Assembly (NCBI GenBank): GCA_905397405.1
Contig: CAJPVJ010000813.1
Location: forward strand, 1-20,279
DNA: 20,279 nucleotides
Reading direction: 5' to 3'
From: Oppiella nova
Lineage: Eukaryota > Arthropoda > Arachnida > Sarcoptiformes > Oppiidae
The translations under genes were made by a program, and so were the position numbers. The notes below the pieces were generated by a model. It was given only the letters and a program-made list of their open reading frames with translations, did not search any database and was not told where the DNA came from. Positions within the stretch are counted from its first letter, which is position 1, and each line of letters begins with the position of its first letter. Below, one piece after another: positions 11,022-19,228 of this stretch.

Positions 11022-12269
11022 TTAATTAGGTTTTAAAAAATATTTCTTGATAATTTTAAAAATATTATTTCTATTTCTATTTGCATTTCCTGTGACAAAT
11101 CTGTTATGAAAATAATTATGAATATGTAATGTTGAGGGTCCATTAATATTAACTGTAGATATGCTACCAATATACCGATTATACATTTTCGTAATTAAAT
11201 CACCAGTACCATTCGTAAACATTATGATACTGAAACCATACCATAAACTCACAACACTTGCCATAAGACACAGATACTCCTCAACTGACATCTTAACACG
11301 AGTTTCATAAATTAGATCTGGCTCATTTTTGTGCTTAATGGTCATATAATTTCGAAATTCCGTATAATATTTATCATCAAATGTGTAATGCTCTTGGTAA
11401 CAATTAACAGTATTACTGCATTTATCTTCACAGTCATCTATATAATGTATCTTGGACATTTGTGTGGAAAATCGTATATTGCTACTTACATTGTAGCATA
11501 GTAAATGAGATGGGTATTCATTAAAATATTTTGTATAATTTTTCATACATTGTTCAAGGCAAAATGATCGAATTGAGGTATATTTGCAATTTAATCCAGA
11601 GTGTTTATAATTATAGTCAAAGTAAACCCGGTTAAATGAATATTCTGTACTTTCAACCGTTTTCAGCTGCATTTTGAATTCCACCGGGTTAAAACTATAA
11701 ATTTTAGTTGACCTTGGATGTATTTTTACAAAATTTATTTCTTTCGATAATTTATTAAAATGTATACGAATTTCGGATTTTTTGTTTGCAACAATATATT
11801 TATCACCAGGGTCATCATTTAATTGCGAAAATATAGTCAAACAGAGTCTGATTTTATCAATGGATAGTTTAGGTTTTGCGACTGAATAACAGTTTTTAAA
11901 ATATTTTCCATTCGTAAAAATTTCACATGTTATCAGTTGATCAAGAGGTTTTAAAATTTGAACTTGCTCCTTTATTGTCATATTGTTTAATATAGGCACT
12001 GTTAATAGTTCTTTGCTTTTTAAATCATTTTGTTTTATTGTAATTAAATCTTTATTTATACCACCATTTTTAACAACACTATGTTTGGTCACACATATAG
12101 TGATGGCCGGTAGTGTTAGGCTGTCCCCCAATCCGTGTTTAACATTAGTAGTGGTTTCGTATGTAAAGTATAGCTGACTTACCTCATACGTTTGGTACAT
12201 ACATCCAATGAAACATAGCAAATGACATGTAACTTTGTAAATGTTTTTTTTATTAATCAAGGAATTCAT
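11022..12269 (-). CDS. DEG/ENaC sodium-channel-like protein (copy C)
   Basis: Intact intronless frame of 415 residues. TM1 is at about 10-35, LPAITIC at 53-59, and TM2 at about 333-353 with WYGFS; GFS at 345-347 matches the GxS filter triplet. The extracellular part has family cysteines, including NCKY..FCLEQC and a CEDKCSNTVNC cluster, plus several NxS/T sites. The cytosolic tail is longer and more Asn- and Lys-rich than in D. It is the most divergent of the open copies: it has HGLGDSL where the others have KY(E/G)xEDSL. The N-terminus before TM1 is about ten residues, without an HG motif. Its relatives here are D-F rather than A/B. The role as a cation channel is from family knowledge; ligand or stimulus is unknown. 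Confidence 0.85.
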   Translation of the reverse strand: MNSLINKKNIYKVTCHLLCFIGCMYQTYEVSQLYFTYETTTNVKHGLGDSLTLPAITICVTKHSVVKNGGINKDLITIKQNDLKSKELLTVPILNNMTIKEQVQILKPLDQLITCEIFTNGKYFKNCYSVAKPKLSIDKIRLCLTIFSQLNDDPGDKYIVANKKSEIRIHFNKLSKEINFVKIHPRSTKIYSFNPVEFKMQLKTVESTEYSFNRVYFDYNYKHSGLNCKYTSIRSFCLEQCMKNYTKYFNEYPSHLLCYNVSSNIRFSTQMSKIHYIDDCEDKCSNTVNCYQEHYTFDDKYYTEFRNYMTIKHKNEPDLIYETRVKMSVEEYLCLMASVVSLWYGFSIIMFTNGTGDLITKMYNRYIGSISTVNINGPSTLHIHNYFHNRFVTGNANRNRNNIFKIIKKYFLKPN

Positions 12270-13076
12270 TTCAATACTGAAGTTTAAATATATTTATACA
12301 TGATGATAACAAATTTATAAAAGTATTTGTCTCAAAAAATATTTACTGACATTATTATTACATAATAAATGTATTTAGAGCAAATTAATAATAAACATAC
12401 AATGAAGCTATGAATTATTTGAAATACAATGAATGAAATTATAATTAATGTATTGATGATATTATACTATGCACTACTGCGATATTCATAATGTGAACAA
12501 TTTAATTAAATTAGAATATTAATATATTGTAATTAATTAAATTGGGCTAGACTTATTTTTGTTATTAAATTTATCTATATGAGAAAACATATGAAATGAA
12601 TATTAGACTTTGCTTTTATATTATTGTACAATACTAATTTACACTAAAATATAAAATCAAAGTATAAGGTAGTTTTTTGCATTTCATTAACATGAATAAA
12701 ATATATGTACTAATAATTTATATTCGTAAACAATTTTGATTTGATATAAATATAATTAATTTCATTACAGAATAAAAAATATGCAATAATATTCATGTAC
12801 TACACTTTACTATATTAAAATTATTTCAATAAAACAAAATAATTATTATTAATATACATGTATTTTAACATACTATTTACTTATAAAGCGTACTATCTAA
12901 TTAAAAGATGTCAAAACAATTGACTATTAGGGTGGTATGTTTTATTAATAATATTTTGTTATTCAAATTATTTATGTATTGATTTTATACATTAAAAACA
13001 AAATTGTCTAATTATTTTATAAAATAAAAGTAGATATCATTAATTAAAAATTATTTTAAATGTTTTATAATGACTT
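12270..13076. other. Intergenic, upstream of gene C, no gene seen
   Basis: AT-rich DNA that should hold the promoter of C (minus strand). No coding frame or RNA gene is supported. The right third (12820-13091) is one arm of the long inverted repeat described separately. Confidence 0.6.
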
Positions 13077-13091
13077 TTAATTATTTAATGC
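12820..13091 (+). repeat. Long inverted repeat, left arm
   Basis: This 272-bp stretch is the reverse complement of 16759-17031, with only about five to eight differences by eye. No terminal inverted repeats or clear target duplications are seen, and there is no coding frame. The two arms enclose 3.67 kb containing gene D, the orphan exon, the heat-shock element and the IR fragment. It may be a segmental inverted duplication or two copies of an unknown dispersed repeat. Confidence 0.92.
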
Positions 13092-13332
13092 CACATTAAA
13101 TGATTTAACTATGGAGTTATTATTACTAATTTATTAAATTAACTCGCTTTGCAAACAAGTGATTAGAATTCACAATTACATTAACATTTGCATTGGTGAA
13201 ATAATTAATTATTTAATGCTACATTAAATGATTTAACTATGGAGTTATTATTACTAATTTATTAAATTAACTCGCTTTGCAAACAAGTGATTAGAATTCA
13301 CAATTACATTAACATTTGCATTGGTGAAATAA
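13077..13332. repeat. 128-bp tandem duplication over the end of gene D
   Basis: Two units, 13077-13204 and 13205-13332, match base for base except for about one substitution (GCCA versus GCTA). The second unit holds the last 26 or so codons of gene D and its stop; the first is an extra copy of that 3' end lying beyond the stop. Near identity means the duplication is recent. The first unit overlaps the end of the inverted repeat arm by about 15 bp, so the two events share a breakpoint region. Confidence 0.95.
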
Positions 13333-14417
13333 TTAATTTTAATTTTGATAAACATATCGGACACAAATTTGGTAAATAAAATAATTGAGAATCCAAACCA
13401 TAGGCTCAATATACTTGCCATAAGACATAAATATTCTTCATAGGTTAATTTTATCATAACTTCATAAAATATATCCGGTTCAGTGCCATGCTTAATAGTT
13501 AAATCATTTCTACCATCCTGATTTTGTTTGACTTCAAATTGATAATACTCATGATAACAGTCCACAATATGGTTACATTTATTTTCGCATTGTAATTTAT
13601 AATTAATTGTTGATTTGCTTGGTGAAATTCTTAATTGACTGGTCAAATTGTATATTAATAAATCCTGTGGACACTCGGTAAATTGACCTAAATACTCCCT
13701 AATACATTGATCAATGCAAAATGCATTAGATGTAGCATATTTGCAATTATTATCAGAGTGTGAAAACTTGTTATTAAAATAAACTTTGTGAAATGTAACC
13801 TCACCGTTTATGTACATAAAATTATTAAATTCATATAAATTATACTGATAAATTTTTGTTGACCGTGAGTGAATCCTTACAAATTTATATGCATTATCTA
13901 GGTTATAAAAATTAATACAAATACTTGATTTTTTATTTTTAACAACATAATTGCCATTAGATTCGTCATTCAATTGCATGAACATGGTCACACAAAGTCT
14001 ATAGTCATCAATTGACTGCTTCAATATAGCAAGCTCACTACAATTTTTAATAGTTTTTCCATTTGTAGTAATATTACATGATAACCACTGGTCAACTGTT
14101 TTAAGATTTTGAACTTGTTCATTAATTGACAAGTTGTTTAAAATAGATAACTGCAAAATTTGTATTTTGAAAATATCTCTATTATTTTGTCTTGATAAAT
14201 TATGTTTGTTAATAAAGTCTTGTGTTAACAGACTATGTTTTGTAACACAGATAGTAATGGCCGGTAATGTTAGGCTGTCCTCCAATCCGTACTTAACATT
14301 AGTAGTGGTTTCGTACGAAAAGTATAATAAACTTATTTTATACGTTTGATACACACATCCTATTAAACAACATAAACGACAAACTATTTTAAATAAAATT
14401 TTAATTGTAATCTCCAT
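13254..14417 (-). CDS. DEG/ENaC sodium-channel-like protein (copy D)
   Basis: Intact intronless frame of 387 residues, the shortest open copy. TM1 at about 9-33, LPAITIC at 51-57, TM2 at about 330-350 with WFGFS and GFS at 342-344 as the likely selectivity triplet. Extracellular cysteines include NNCKYATSNAFCIDQC and CENKCNHIVDC. Only about eight residues precede TM1. The frame opens MEITIKILFK, almost the same as copy F (MEITIKFLYK), which supports the start. Its closest relatives are F and then E, both on the other strand to the right. The coding end lies in the second unit of a 128-bp tandem repeat, so the tail is intact despite the duplication. The cation-channel role is from the family; the stimulus is unknown. 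Confidence 0.86.
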   Translation of the reverse strand: MEITIKILFKIVCRLCCLIGCVYQTYKISLLYFSYETTTNVKYGLEDSLTLPAITICVTKHSLLTQDFINKHNLSRQNNRDIFKIQILQLSILNNLSINEQVQNLKTVDQWLSCNITTNGKTIKNCSELAILKQSIDDYRLCVTMFMQLNDESNGNYVVKNKKSSICINFYNLDNAYKFVRIHSRSTKIYQYNLYEFNNFMYINGEVTFHKVYFNNKFSHSDNNCKYATSNAFCIDQCIREYLGQFTECPQDLLIYNLTSQLRISPSKSTINYKLQCENKCNHIVDCYHEYYQFEVKQNQDGRNDLTIKHGTEPDIFYEVMIKLTYEEYLCLMASILSLWFGFSIILFTKFVSDMFIKIKINYFTNANVNVIVNSNHLFAKRVNLIN

Positions 14418-14668
14418 GATAAAGTTTTAAATATTATAAATTGGAAACACTTAGTTTTAAAATGACATTTAAATCTAAACACTTATATTGTTACTAGTAT
14501 AATTTTGATTATGTTATAAGAATTTTGTACTACATTATGTTGAAATAAGTGAGAAATATTAAGTTATATATATTAGGCAATAGTCTAATAATTGATATAG
14601 TCATTATGGTAATAATTTTATTGAATTTTGTTTATTAAAAAACAAATAATTTATAAAATTAAAGGTCT

Positions 14669-14787
14669 ATATCTGAGACAACAATACAGAATGAATATCT
14701 TAAACAATCGTTAGTCTTATCATTGCATGTAAACAATATTAAGATAAGATTTAAAGCTTTTTCGTTTCGTATTGTTTTCTCAAATAT
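14669..14787. repeat. Imperfect foldback element
   Basis: The 19-bp ends, ATATCTGAGACAACAATAC and the complement of GTATTGTTTTCTCAAATAT, are inverted repeats with three mismatches. Inner segments around TCTTAAAC..AGTCTTATC also pair imperfectly. No coding content. This could be a decayed MITE-like element upstream of gene D, or a chance feature of AT-rich DNA. Confidence 0.45.
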
Positions 14788-14937
14788 CACAACAATTGTG
14801 TTTATAATATTGAGAAATAATACAATTTAGTAAATTGAAATTACATAATTGTTTGTATGTATTATATAAAAATAAAATATCACTAACACATTATGAACTC
14901 TATCCTAGAGTACTATTAAATCATTAGGTAGTACAGC

Positions 14938-15123
14938 CTATTGTATATGAATTAGATAATAATTGGACAGTTGATATATTTTATGCGTTACCTACACTAC
15001 TAAATTTAACCCAAACTAGTTTCCGGCAAATTCCTGGTATTATTTGGACTTTTACTCAGTCTGTGGCTCTGATTTTCGGTGCAATTATGTATCAATATTT
15101 TTGTGAAAGATTTACATTTTTAT
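14938..15123 (+). pseudogene. Orphan coding-like exon, family not recognised
   Basis: After an acceptor-like GTACAG, a frame runs to a stop at 15121-15123. It has richer composition than its surroundings. The roughly 61-residue product begins PIVYELDNNWTVDIFYALP and has a hydrophobic segment (GIIWTFTQSVALIFGAIMYQ) that could be the last TM helix of a multi-pass membrane protein. I do not recognise the family. No upstream partner exon is visible on this strand: gene D lies there on the other strand. It is therefore most simply the stranded last exon of a gene broken by the local rearrangements, though a chance open frame cannot be ruled out. Confidence 0.4.
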
Positions 15124-15695
15124 AAAAACCTCACTTATATTGAGTGTGATATAATATTATTACTGATATTAATGTTAAAATTATAAGTTTAATAAAGTTT
15201 AATAAAAAAAAACAATGAAATAGTAACTTAGCAGCTAATGTTAAAATCAATATATGTTTTTATTATTAATATTTTGTGTAATTCCCATTTCAATTTAATT
15301 ATGTGCATGTTTTAAATTTTTTGTGACTATATTTTATTTAGTATGTTATCTTGTTGAATTAAAATTGATAATTAATAAATCTAATAACTTATTTCTATAT
15401 AAAATAAAATCTAATATCTACTTTTGCAAAAACATGTAAAATGCGAATAAAATAAAATATTTATATTTTGTTTATGTAAATTATTCTTTCTACAATAATA
15501 AATATTGTAAGCAAGTCCAGTTTAAAATAAATTAAATACACTTGCTTATTTGCAAATTTAGTTATTGCAAAAATTTTTTTTATTAACTTTCAGTTTATTA
15601 CATTAAACAGTATTTACTACACAAAAAAACATAGTTTGTTAAATTTACGGCACCAGTAGCCCAAAAGATAGCTCTCTTACATAATATCAATGCAG

Positions 15696-15702
15696 TTATA
15701 TA
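15696..15702 (-). promoter_or_regulatory. Possible TATA box beside the heat-shock element
   Basis: TATATAA on the minus strand, 18 bp from the edge of the heat-shock element. That is the spacing seen in proximal elements of classic heat-shock promoters. The DNA is AT-rich, so a chance TATA is quite possible. No coding frame follows on the minus strand. Confidence 0.3.
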
Positions 15703-15720
15703 GGCTATACTTTAACATGT

Positions 15721-15745
15721 AGAACTTTCTAGAAGTTTCTAGAAA
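15721..15745. promoter_or_regulatory. Perfect five-pentamer heat-shock element
   Basis: Five consecutive pentamers alternate nGAAn and nTTCn without any mismatch (AGAAC, TTTCT, AGAAG, TTTCT, AGAAA). Three such units form a site for one HSF trimer, so this is a strong predicted HSF site. It lies 123 bp beyond the stop of the IR fragment and near no recognisable heat-shock gene. Confidence 0.7.
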
Positions 15746-15867
15746 AGTCTTTGTGTTTGGGAACAAGAGGTATACACATTACACTCAGTATTACATAAGC
15801 ATATGTGTAGCTTATTACAATATACTAATAAAAATAAAATCTAACAAAAATCTAAATAAATATAAAA

Positions 15868-16752
15868 TTAATCGCAATATAAAACTATATTATATAAAAT
15901 TTTATATTTCAATTTATAATATAAAATTTCTGTTATAAATACAATGAAATTCAACATTAAACCGTAGATTATATATATGAAAAACGCCTTAAATGATTTA
16001 TACGTTAGATTTTCATATTTAGAAATGGGTGCTTGGTACAATTCATAAAGTTTCTTGCCATTCAGGACACCACCATTGTTAACAGCAGTTATGAACCCAT
16101 AATTACTAATATCTTTAAATAACGCAAACCAATGGTTATATATCGCTGCCTCAAATAGACGTCGAGTACTAGTTGATAGAATTAACAAATTATCATGTTC
16201 ATTATCAAGATAATTTATATTACAAACGATAATACTATTAATAATTATAAAAATGAACACAGACGTTTGGTAATTTGTAAAATTTTACAATATACACAAT
16301 AAATCGTATAATACTATACTAAAGTTTATGAAAAGTATTATTGTTACTCATATGATATTGCTATAATTTTAAATTATAGCCTATAAATATTTTTGAATTT
16401 TTTAGTTTAACAGAATAATGCATTTATATGCAGTTATGCATTTATATTAATACAAATTTTTATTTAATAAGTTAGTAATTATAGATTTAATAGTATCTAT
16501 CAATACTTACATAGCATACGCCTCATTGACAAATTTAAATTTAGGCTCGTAACATAGCAATGTTATCGGGATAAGTAACTCGGATTGACCTTGATAAACG
16601 GGTACAAGGCTGGGCAAGATGCTCATTACTAAAGGCATATATAATTCGCTCACTATATATGCCTTATTACGAAACACGTCGTAAGCATGTTCAGTGCCAT
16701 CAATGACATGTTGCATAATTTTCATTTCATCTTCCACATTTAAATTTTGCAA
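15868..16752 (-). pseudogene. Ionotropic receptor (iGluR/IR-type) 3' fragment, two exons
   Basis: Two exons join in frame: about 16752-16511, donor GTAAGTATT, then 16234-15868 after the acceptor TTAATAG, with phase 2 completing an Ile codon. The approx. 203-residue product resembles the second half of the ligand-binding S2 lobe and the last helix of ionotropic receptors: a STSTRRLFEAAIYNHW stretch (the usual E-G-hydrophobic-x-x-W region before TM4), then LTYKSFKAFFIYIIYGLMLN and FIVFITE, the typical pre-TM4 and TM4 pattern. Pore helices M1-M3 and the S1 lobe are absent. Just upstream (from 16759) the DNA is the arm of an inverted repeat, and beyond it opposite-strand channel genes follow. I therefore call it a stranded 3' end. 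IRs act in chemosensory dendrites. Distant upstream exons cannot be fully excluded. Confidence 0.55.
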
Positions 16753-16758
16753 CTTTTA

Positions 16759-17031
16759 GCATTAAATAATTAAAAGTCATTATAAAACATTTAAAATAAT
16801 TTTTAATTAATGATATCTACTTTTATTTTATAAAATAATTAGACAATTTTGTTTTTAATGTATAAAATCAATACATAAATAATTTCAATAACAAAATATT
16901 ATTAATAAAATAAATACCACCCTAATAGTCAATTGTTTTGACATTTTTTAATTAGATAGTACGCTTTATAAGTAAATAGTATGCTAAAATACATGTATAT
17001 TAATAATAATTATTTTTTTTATTGAAATAAT
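16759..17031 (-). repeat. Long inverted repeat, right arm
   Basis: Reverse-complement partner of 12820-13091, about 97-98% identical by eye. Its left edge is about six bases from the first surviving exon of the IR fragment, and its right edge is about 40 bp from the start of the duplicated promoter unit of gene E. So it forms a junction between two otherwise unrelated segments. Confidence 0.92.
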
Positions 17032-17484
17032 AAAAAATTTTAATAAAATAATAATAAAACTATTCATGAACCATTTAATTTAGCATTTATATTAATATGC
17101 TGTAGATAATTATCTTAGTAAATACTAGCTATGTTTATAAGGTACATGCAATTTCATAATTGTAATCAATATAACAGGGCCAAGGTATATGTAAATGCGT
17201 CATTTATAAAATGTCACAAAAATTACCGGGACAATATATAACAAAAACCTATCATTAAATTTAAAGTTAATTATTTACCAAATGTATATCAATTAAATAG
17301 TCATCATAATTATCACATTAATTATAATAGGTCTATCATGTAATAACATGTGATAAAAATTTGTAATAATTTTTCAATAATGATTCATATCAAGTACTCG
17401 CAAAACTTAGTATAACAAACCAATACTAAATTTTTAAAATAATATTATACTAACTAATATTAAATATAATTTGTTAAAATAAAC
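17032..17484 (+). promoter_or_regulatory. Duplicated upstream region of gene E
   Basis: From about 17069 to the start codon this matches 18789-19228, upstream of gene F, with interruptions: ACCATTTAATTTAGCATTTA, then the block GGCCAAGG..AATGCGTCA (17178-17202), then ACCAAATGTATATCAAT. The shared sequence shows that promoter and gene were copied as one unit. No TATA position stands out. Confidence 0.65.
17178..17202 (+). promoter_or_regulatory. Conserved 25-bp upstream block, copy E
   Basis: Matches 18902-18926 at 22 of 25 positions: GGCCAAGG, four less conserved bases, then ATG(T/C-rich)AATGCGTCA. It is more GC-rich than its surroundings and about 280-300 bp before the start codon in both genes. 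A candidate transcription-factor site. The matching block is not found upstream of D, A or B. Confidence 0.4.
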
Positions 17485-18770
17485 ATGCAAATTAAAATAA
17501 AATTGTTTTACAAAATAATATGTCGTATATTATGTTTAATGGGATGTATGTATCAAACGTATAAAATAAGTTTATTATACTTTTCCTACGAAACCACTAC
17601 TAATGTTAAGTACGAATTGGAGGACAGCCTACCACTACCGGCCGTTACACTATGTGTTGATAAGATTTTATTACTAACTCAAGATTTTAAAATTAAATAT
17701 GATTTAATACCTAATAACCGAAGTGACCAGTATAGAAAACACGTTTTAACACATGTATTATTGAAAAATATAACAATTAATGAGCAATTACAAAGTCTCA
17801 TTCCTATTGATCGATGGTTATCTTGTGACATATTTGACCATGGTAAACAAATTAAAACATGTAAATCTGTCTCGCAATATCAACAATCTATAGACAATCA
17901 CTTGTTTTGTTTGACTATATTTTCGCAATTGAATGACAAGTCTAATGATAATTATATCGTAAAAAGCAAGGGGTCTAGTATCCGGGTAACAATTATGAAT
18001 ATCTCAAATCCATTAACGTTTGTGAAAATACACCCTAGGTCTACTAGAATATACTCATCAAGCTACTACGATTATAATTACATTGTCAACAGTGGTGAAG
18101 TCAATAAATTGTTCCACAAAAAGTTATTGTACATATTTGTGAGACCCTCATTAACATTTATGTGATGCAGATCGAGCAAAACAAAATTAGTTACATACGA
18201 TTTAATGTGGTTTTTTAAATGACTTATGGGAGCACATTTAAAATGCTACAATCTTAACAGTAGTGTAAGATTTTCATCAAGCAAACCTAACGTTAATTAT
18301 AAACGTTTTGTTTTAATCAATGTATGCTAAATTACACCAAAAAATTTACTGAATACCCAGCACATTTAAAATGCTACAATCTTAACAGTAGTGTAAGATT
18401 TTCATCAAGCAAACCTAACGTTAATTATAACTCATATTGCGAAACCCAATGCAATCATATAGTCGACTGTTACCAAGAGTATTATAAATTCGAAATTAAG
18501 CAAAATCAGGATGCTAAAAACTATGTAACAATTAAGCATAGTAATGAACCAGATATATTTTACGAGATCCGGATCAAAATGACTGTCGAGGAGTATCTAT
18601 GTCTTATGGCGAGTGTATTGAGCGTATGGTTTGGATTTTCTATATTATTTTTTACGCAATTTGTGTCCGAAATGTTTGTGAAAATTAAGATTAATTATAT
18701 GATTAATGCAAATGTAAATTTGAATACTAATCAATTGTTTATAAAGCAAATTAATTTAGTTAATCAGTAA
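17485..18770 (+). pseudogene. DEG/ENaC channel-like pseudogene (copy E), rearranged middle
   Basis: The first frame (17485-18165) gives TM1, LPLPAVTLC and the first half of the extracellular part, to about RSTRIYSSS and then NSGEV. The second (about 18306-18770) resumes at FCFNQC and carries CETQCNHIVDC, TM2 with WFGFS and a tail like D's. Compared with D about 25 residues (the VYFNN..NCKYATS segment) are lost and replaced by about 190 bp of unrelated or duplicated DNA. That DNA includes an early copy of the 72-bp stretch normally found at 18359-18430, and stop codons in the channel frame (for example at 18300-18302). No convincing intron would bridge it. Both halves otherwise look well kept, so the damage is probably young. 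LPLP and TLC differ slightly from the LTLPAITIC of relatives. Confidence 0.75.
18231..18302 (+). repeat. 72-bp direct repeat inside copy E, first unit
   Basis: Identical to 18359-18430, where it is ordinary coding sequence (HLKCYNLNSSVRF). The upstream unit sits out of place between the two halves of the gene. The spacing is 128 bp, and the perfect identity indicates a very recent event. Confidence 0.95.
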
Positions 18771-19228
18771 AAATAACGCTGCACGTAAACCATTTAATTT
18801 AGCATTTATATTAATATGTTTTAAATAATTATCTGAATAAATAATAACATTACAATGTTTATAAGAAACATGCATTTTTTAAAATGTAATCCATATTACA
18901 TGGCCAAGGCAAATGTGAATGCGTCACACAGTATATAAAAATAATAATTATTATCGGGATAATTTATAACAAACACATTGCACTAACTCTTATGATTAAT
19001 GATCTTGTTTACCAAATGTATATCAATAAAATAAGGTTTCATACTTATCAAATTAATTATAATAATTTCATAGTTAATAACAGCTTGTAAAAATAAAAAT
19101 TTTATAACTCAATAATAATAATAAATTTCAAGTATTTGCAAACAAAAGTTAATATAACAAATTGATATAAATTTTTGAAACAAAAATATTATTTAAACTG
19201 ATATTAAATATTACTTTACAAATTAAAC
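18771..19228 (+). promoter_or_regulatory. Duplicated upstream region of gene F
   Basis: Spacer between copies E and F. Most of it (from about 18789) is homologous to 17069-17484, including the conserved block at 18902-18926 (GGCCAAGGCAAATG then AATGCGTCA). It should hold the 3' end of E and the promoter of F. No separate gene is seen. Confidence 0.65.

Larger units (their letters stand above)
14418..15867. other. Region between gene D and the IR fragment
   Basis: Contains the promoter of D (minus strand), a foldback at 14669-14787, an orphan coding-like exon at 14938-15123 and a heat-shock element at 15721-15745, all listed separately. The remainder, mainly 15124-15640, is AT-rich with nothing recognisable apart from a 9-bp stem (TAAGCAAGT) with a long loop near 15507-15546. 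Confidence 0.6.

Noticed and set aside
11983-12177. Plus-strand frame opposite gene C
   Set aside because: Antisense shadow of the TM1 region; a similar shadow occurs opposite gene D at 14134-14349 because the sequence is conserved.
15753-15938. Plus-strand frame next to the heat-shock element
   Set aside because: Lys-, Tyr- and Ile-rich translation of AT-rich DNA without homology; it overlaps the end of the IR fragment on the other strand.
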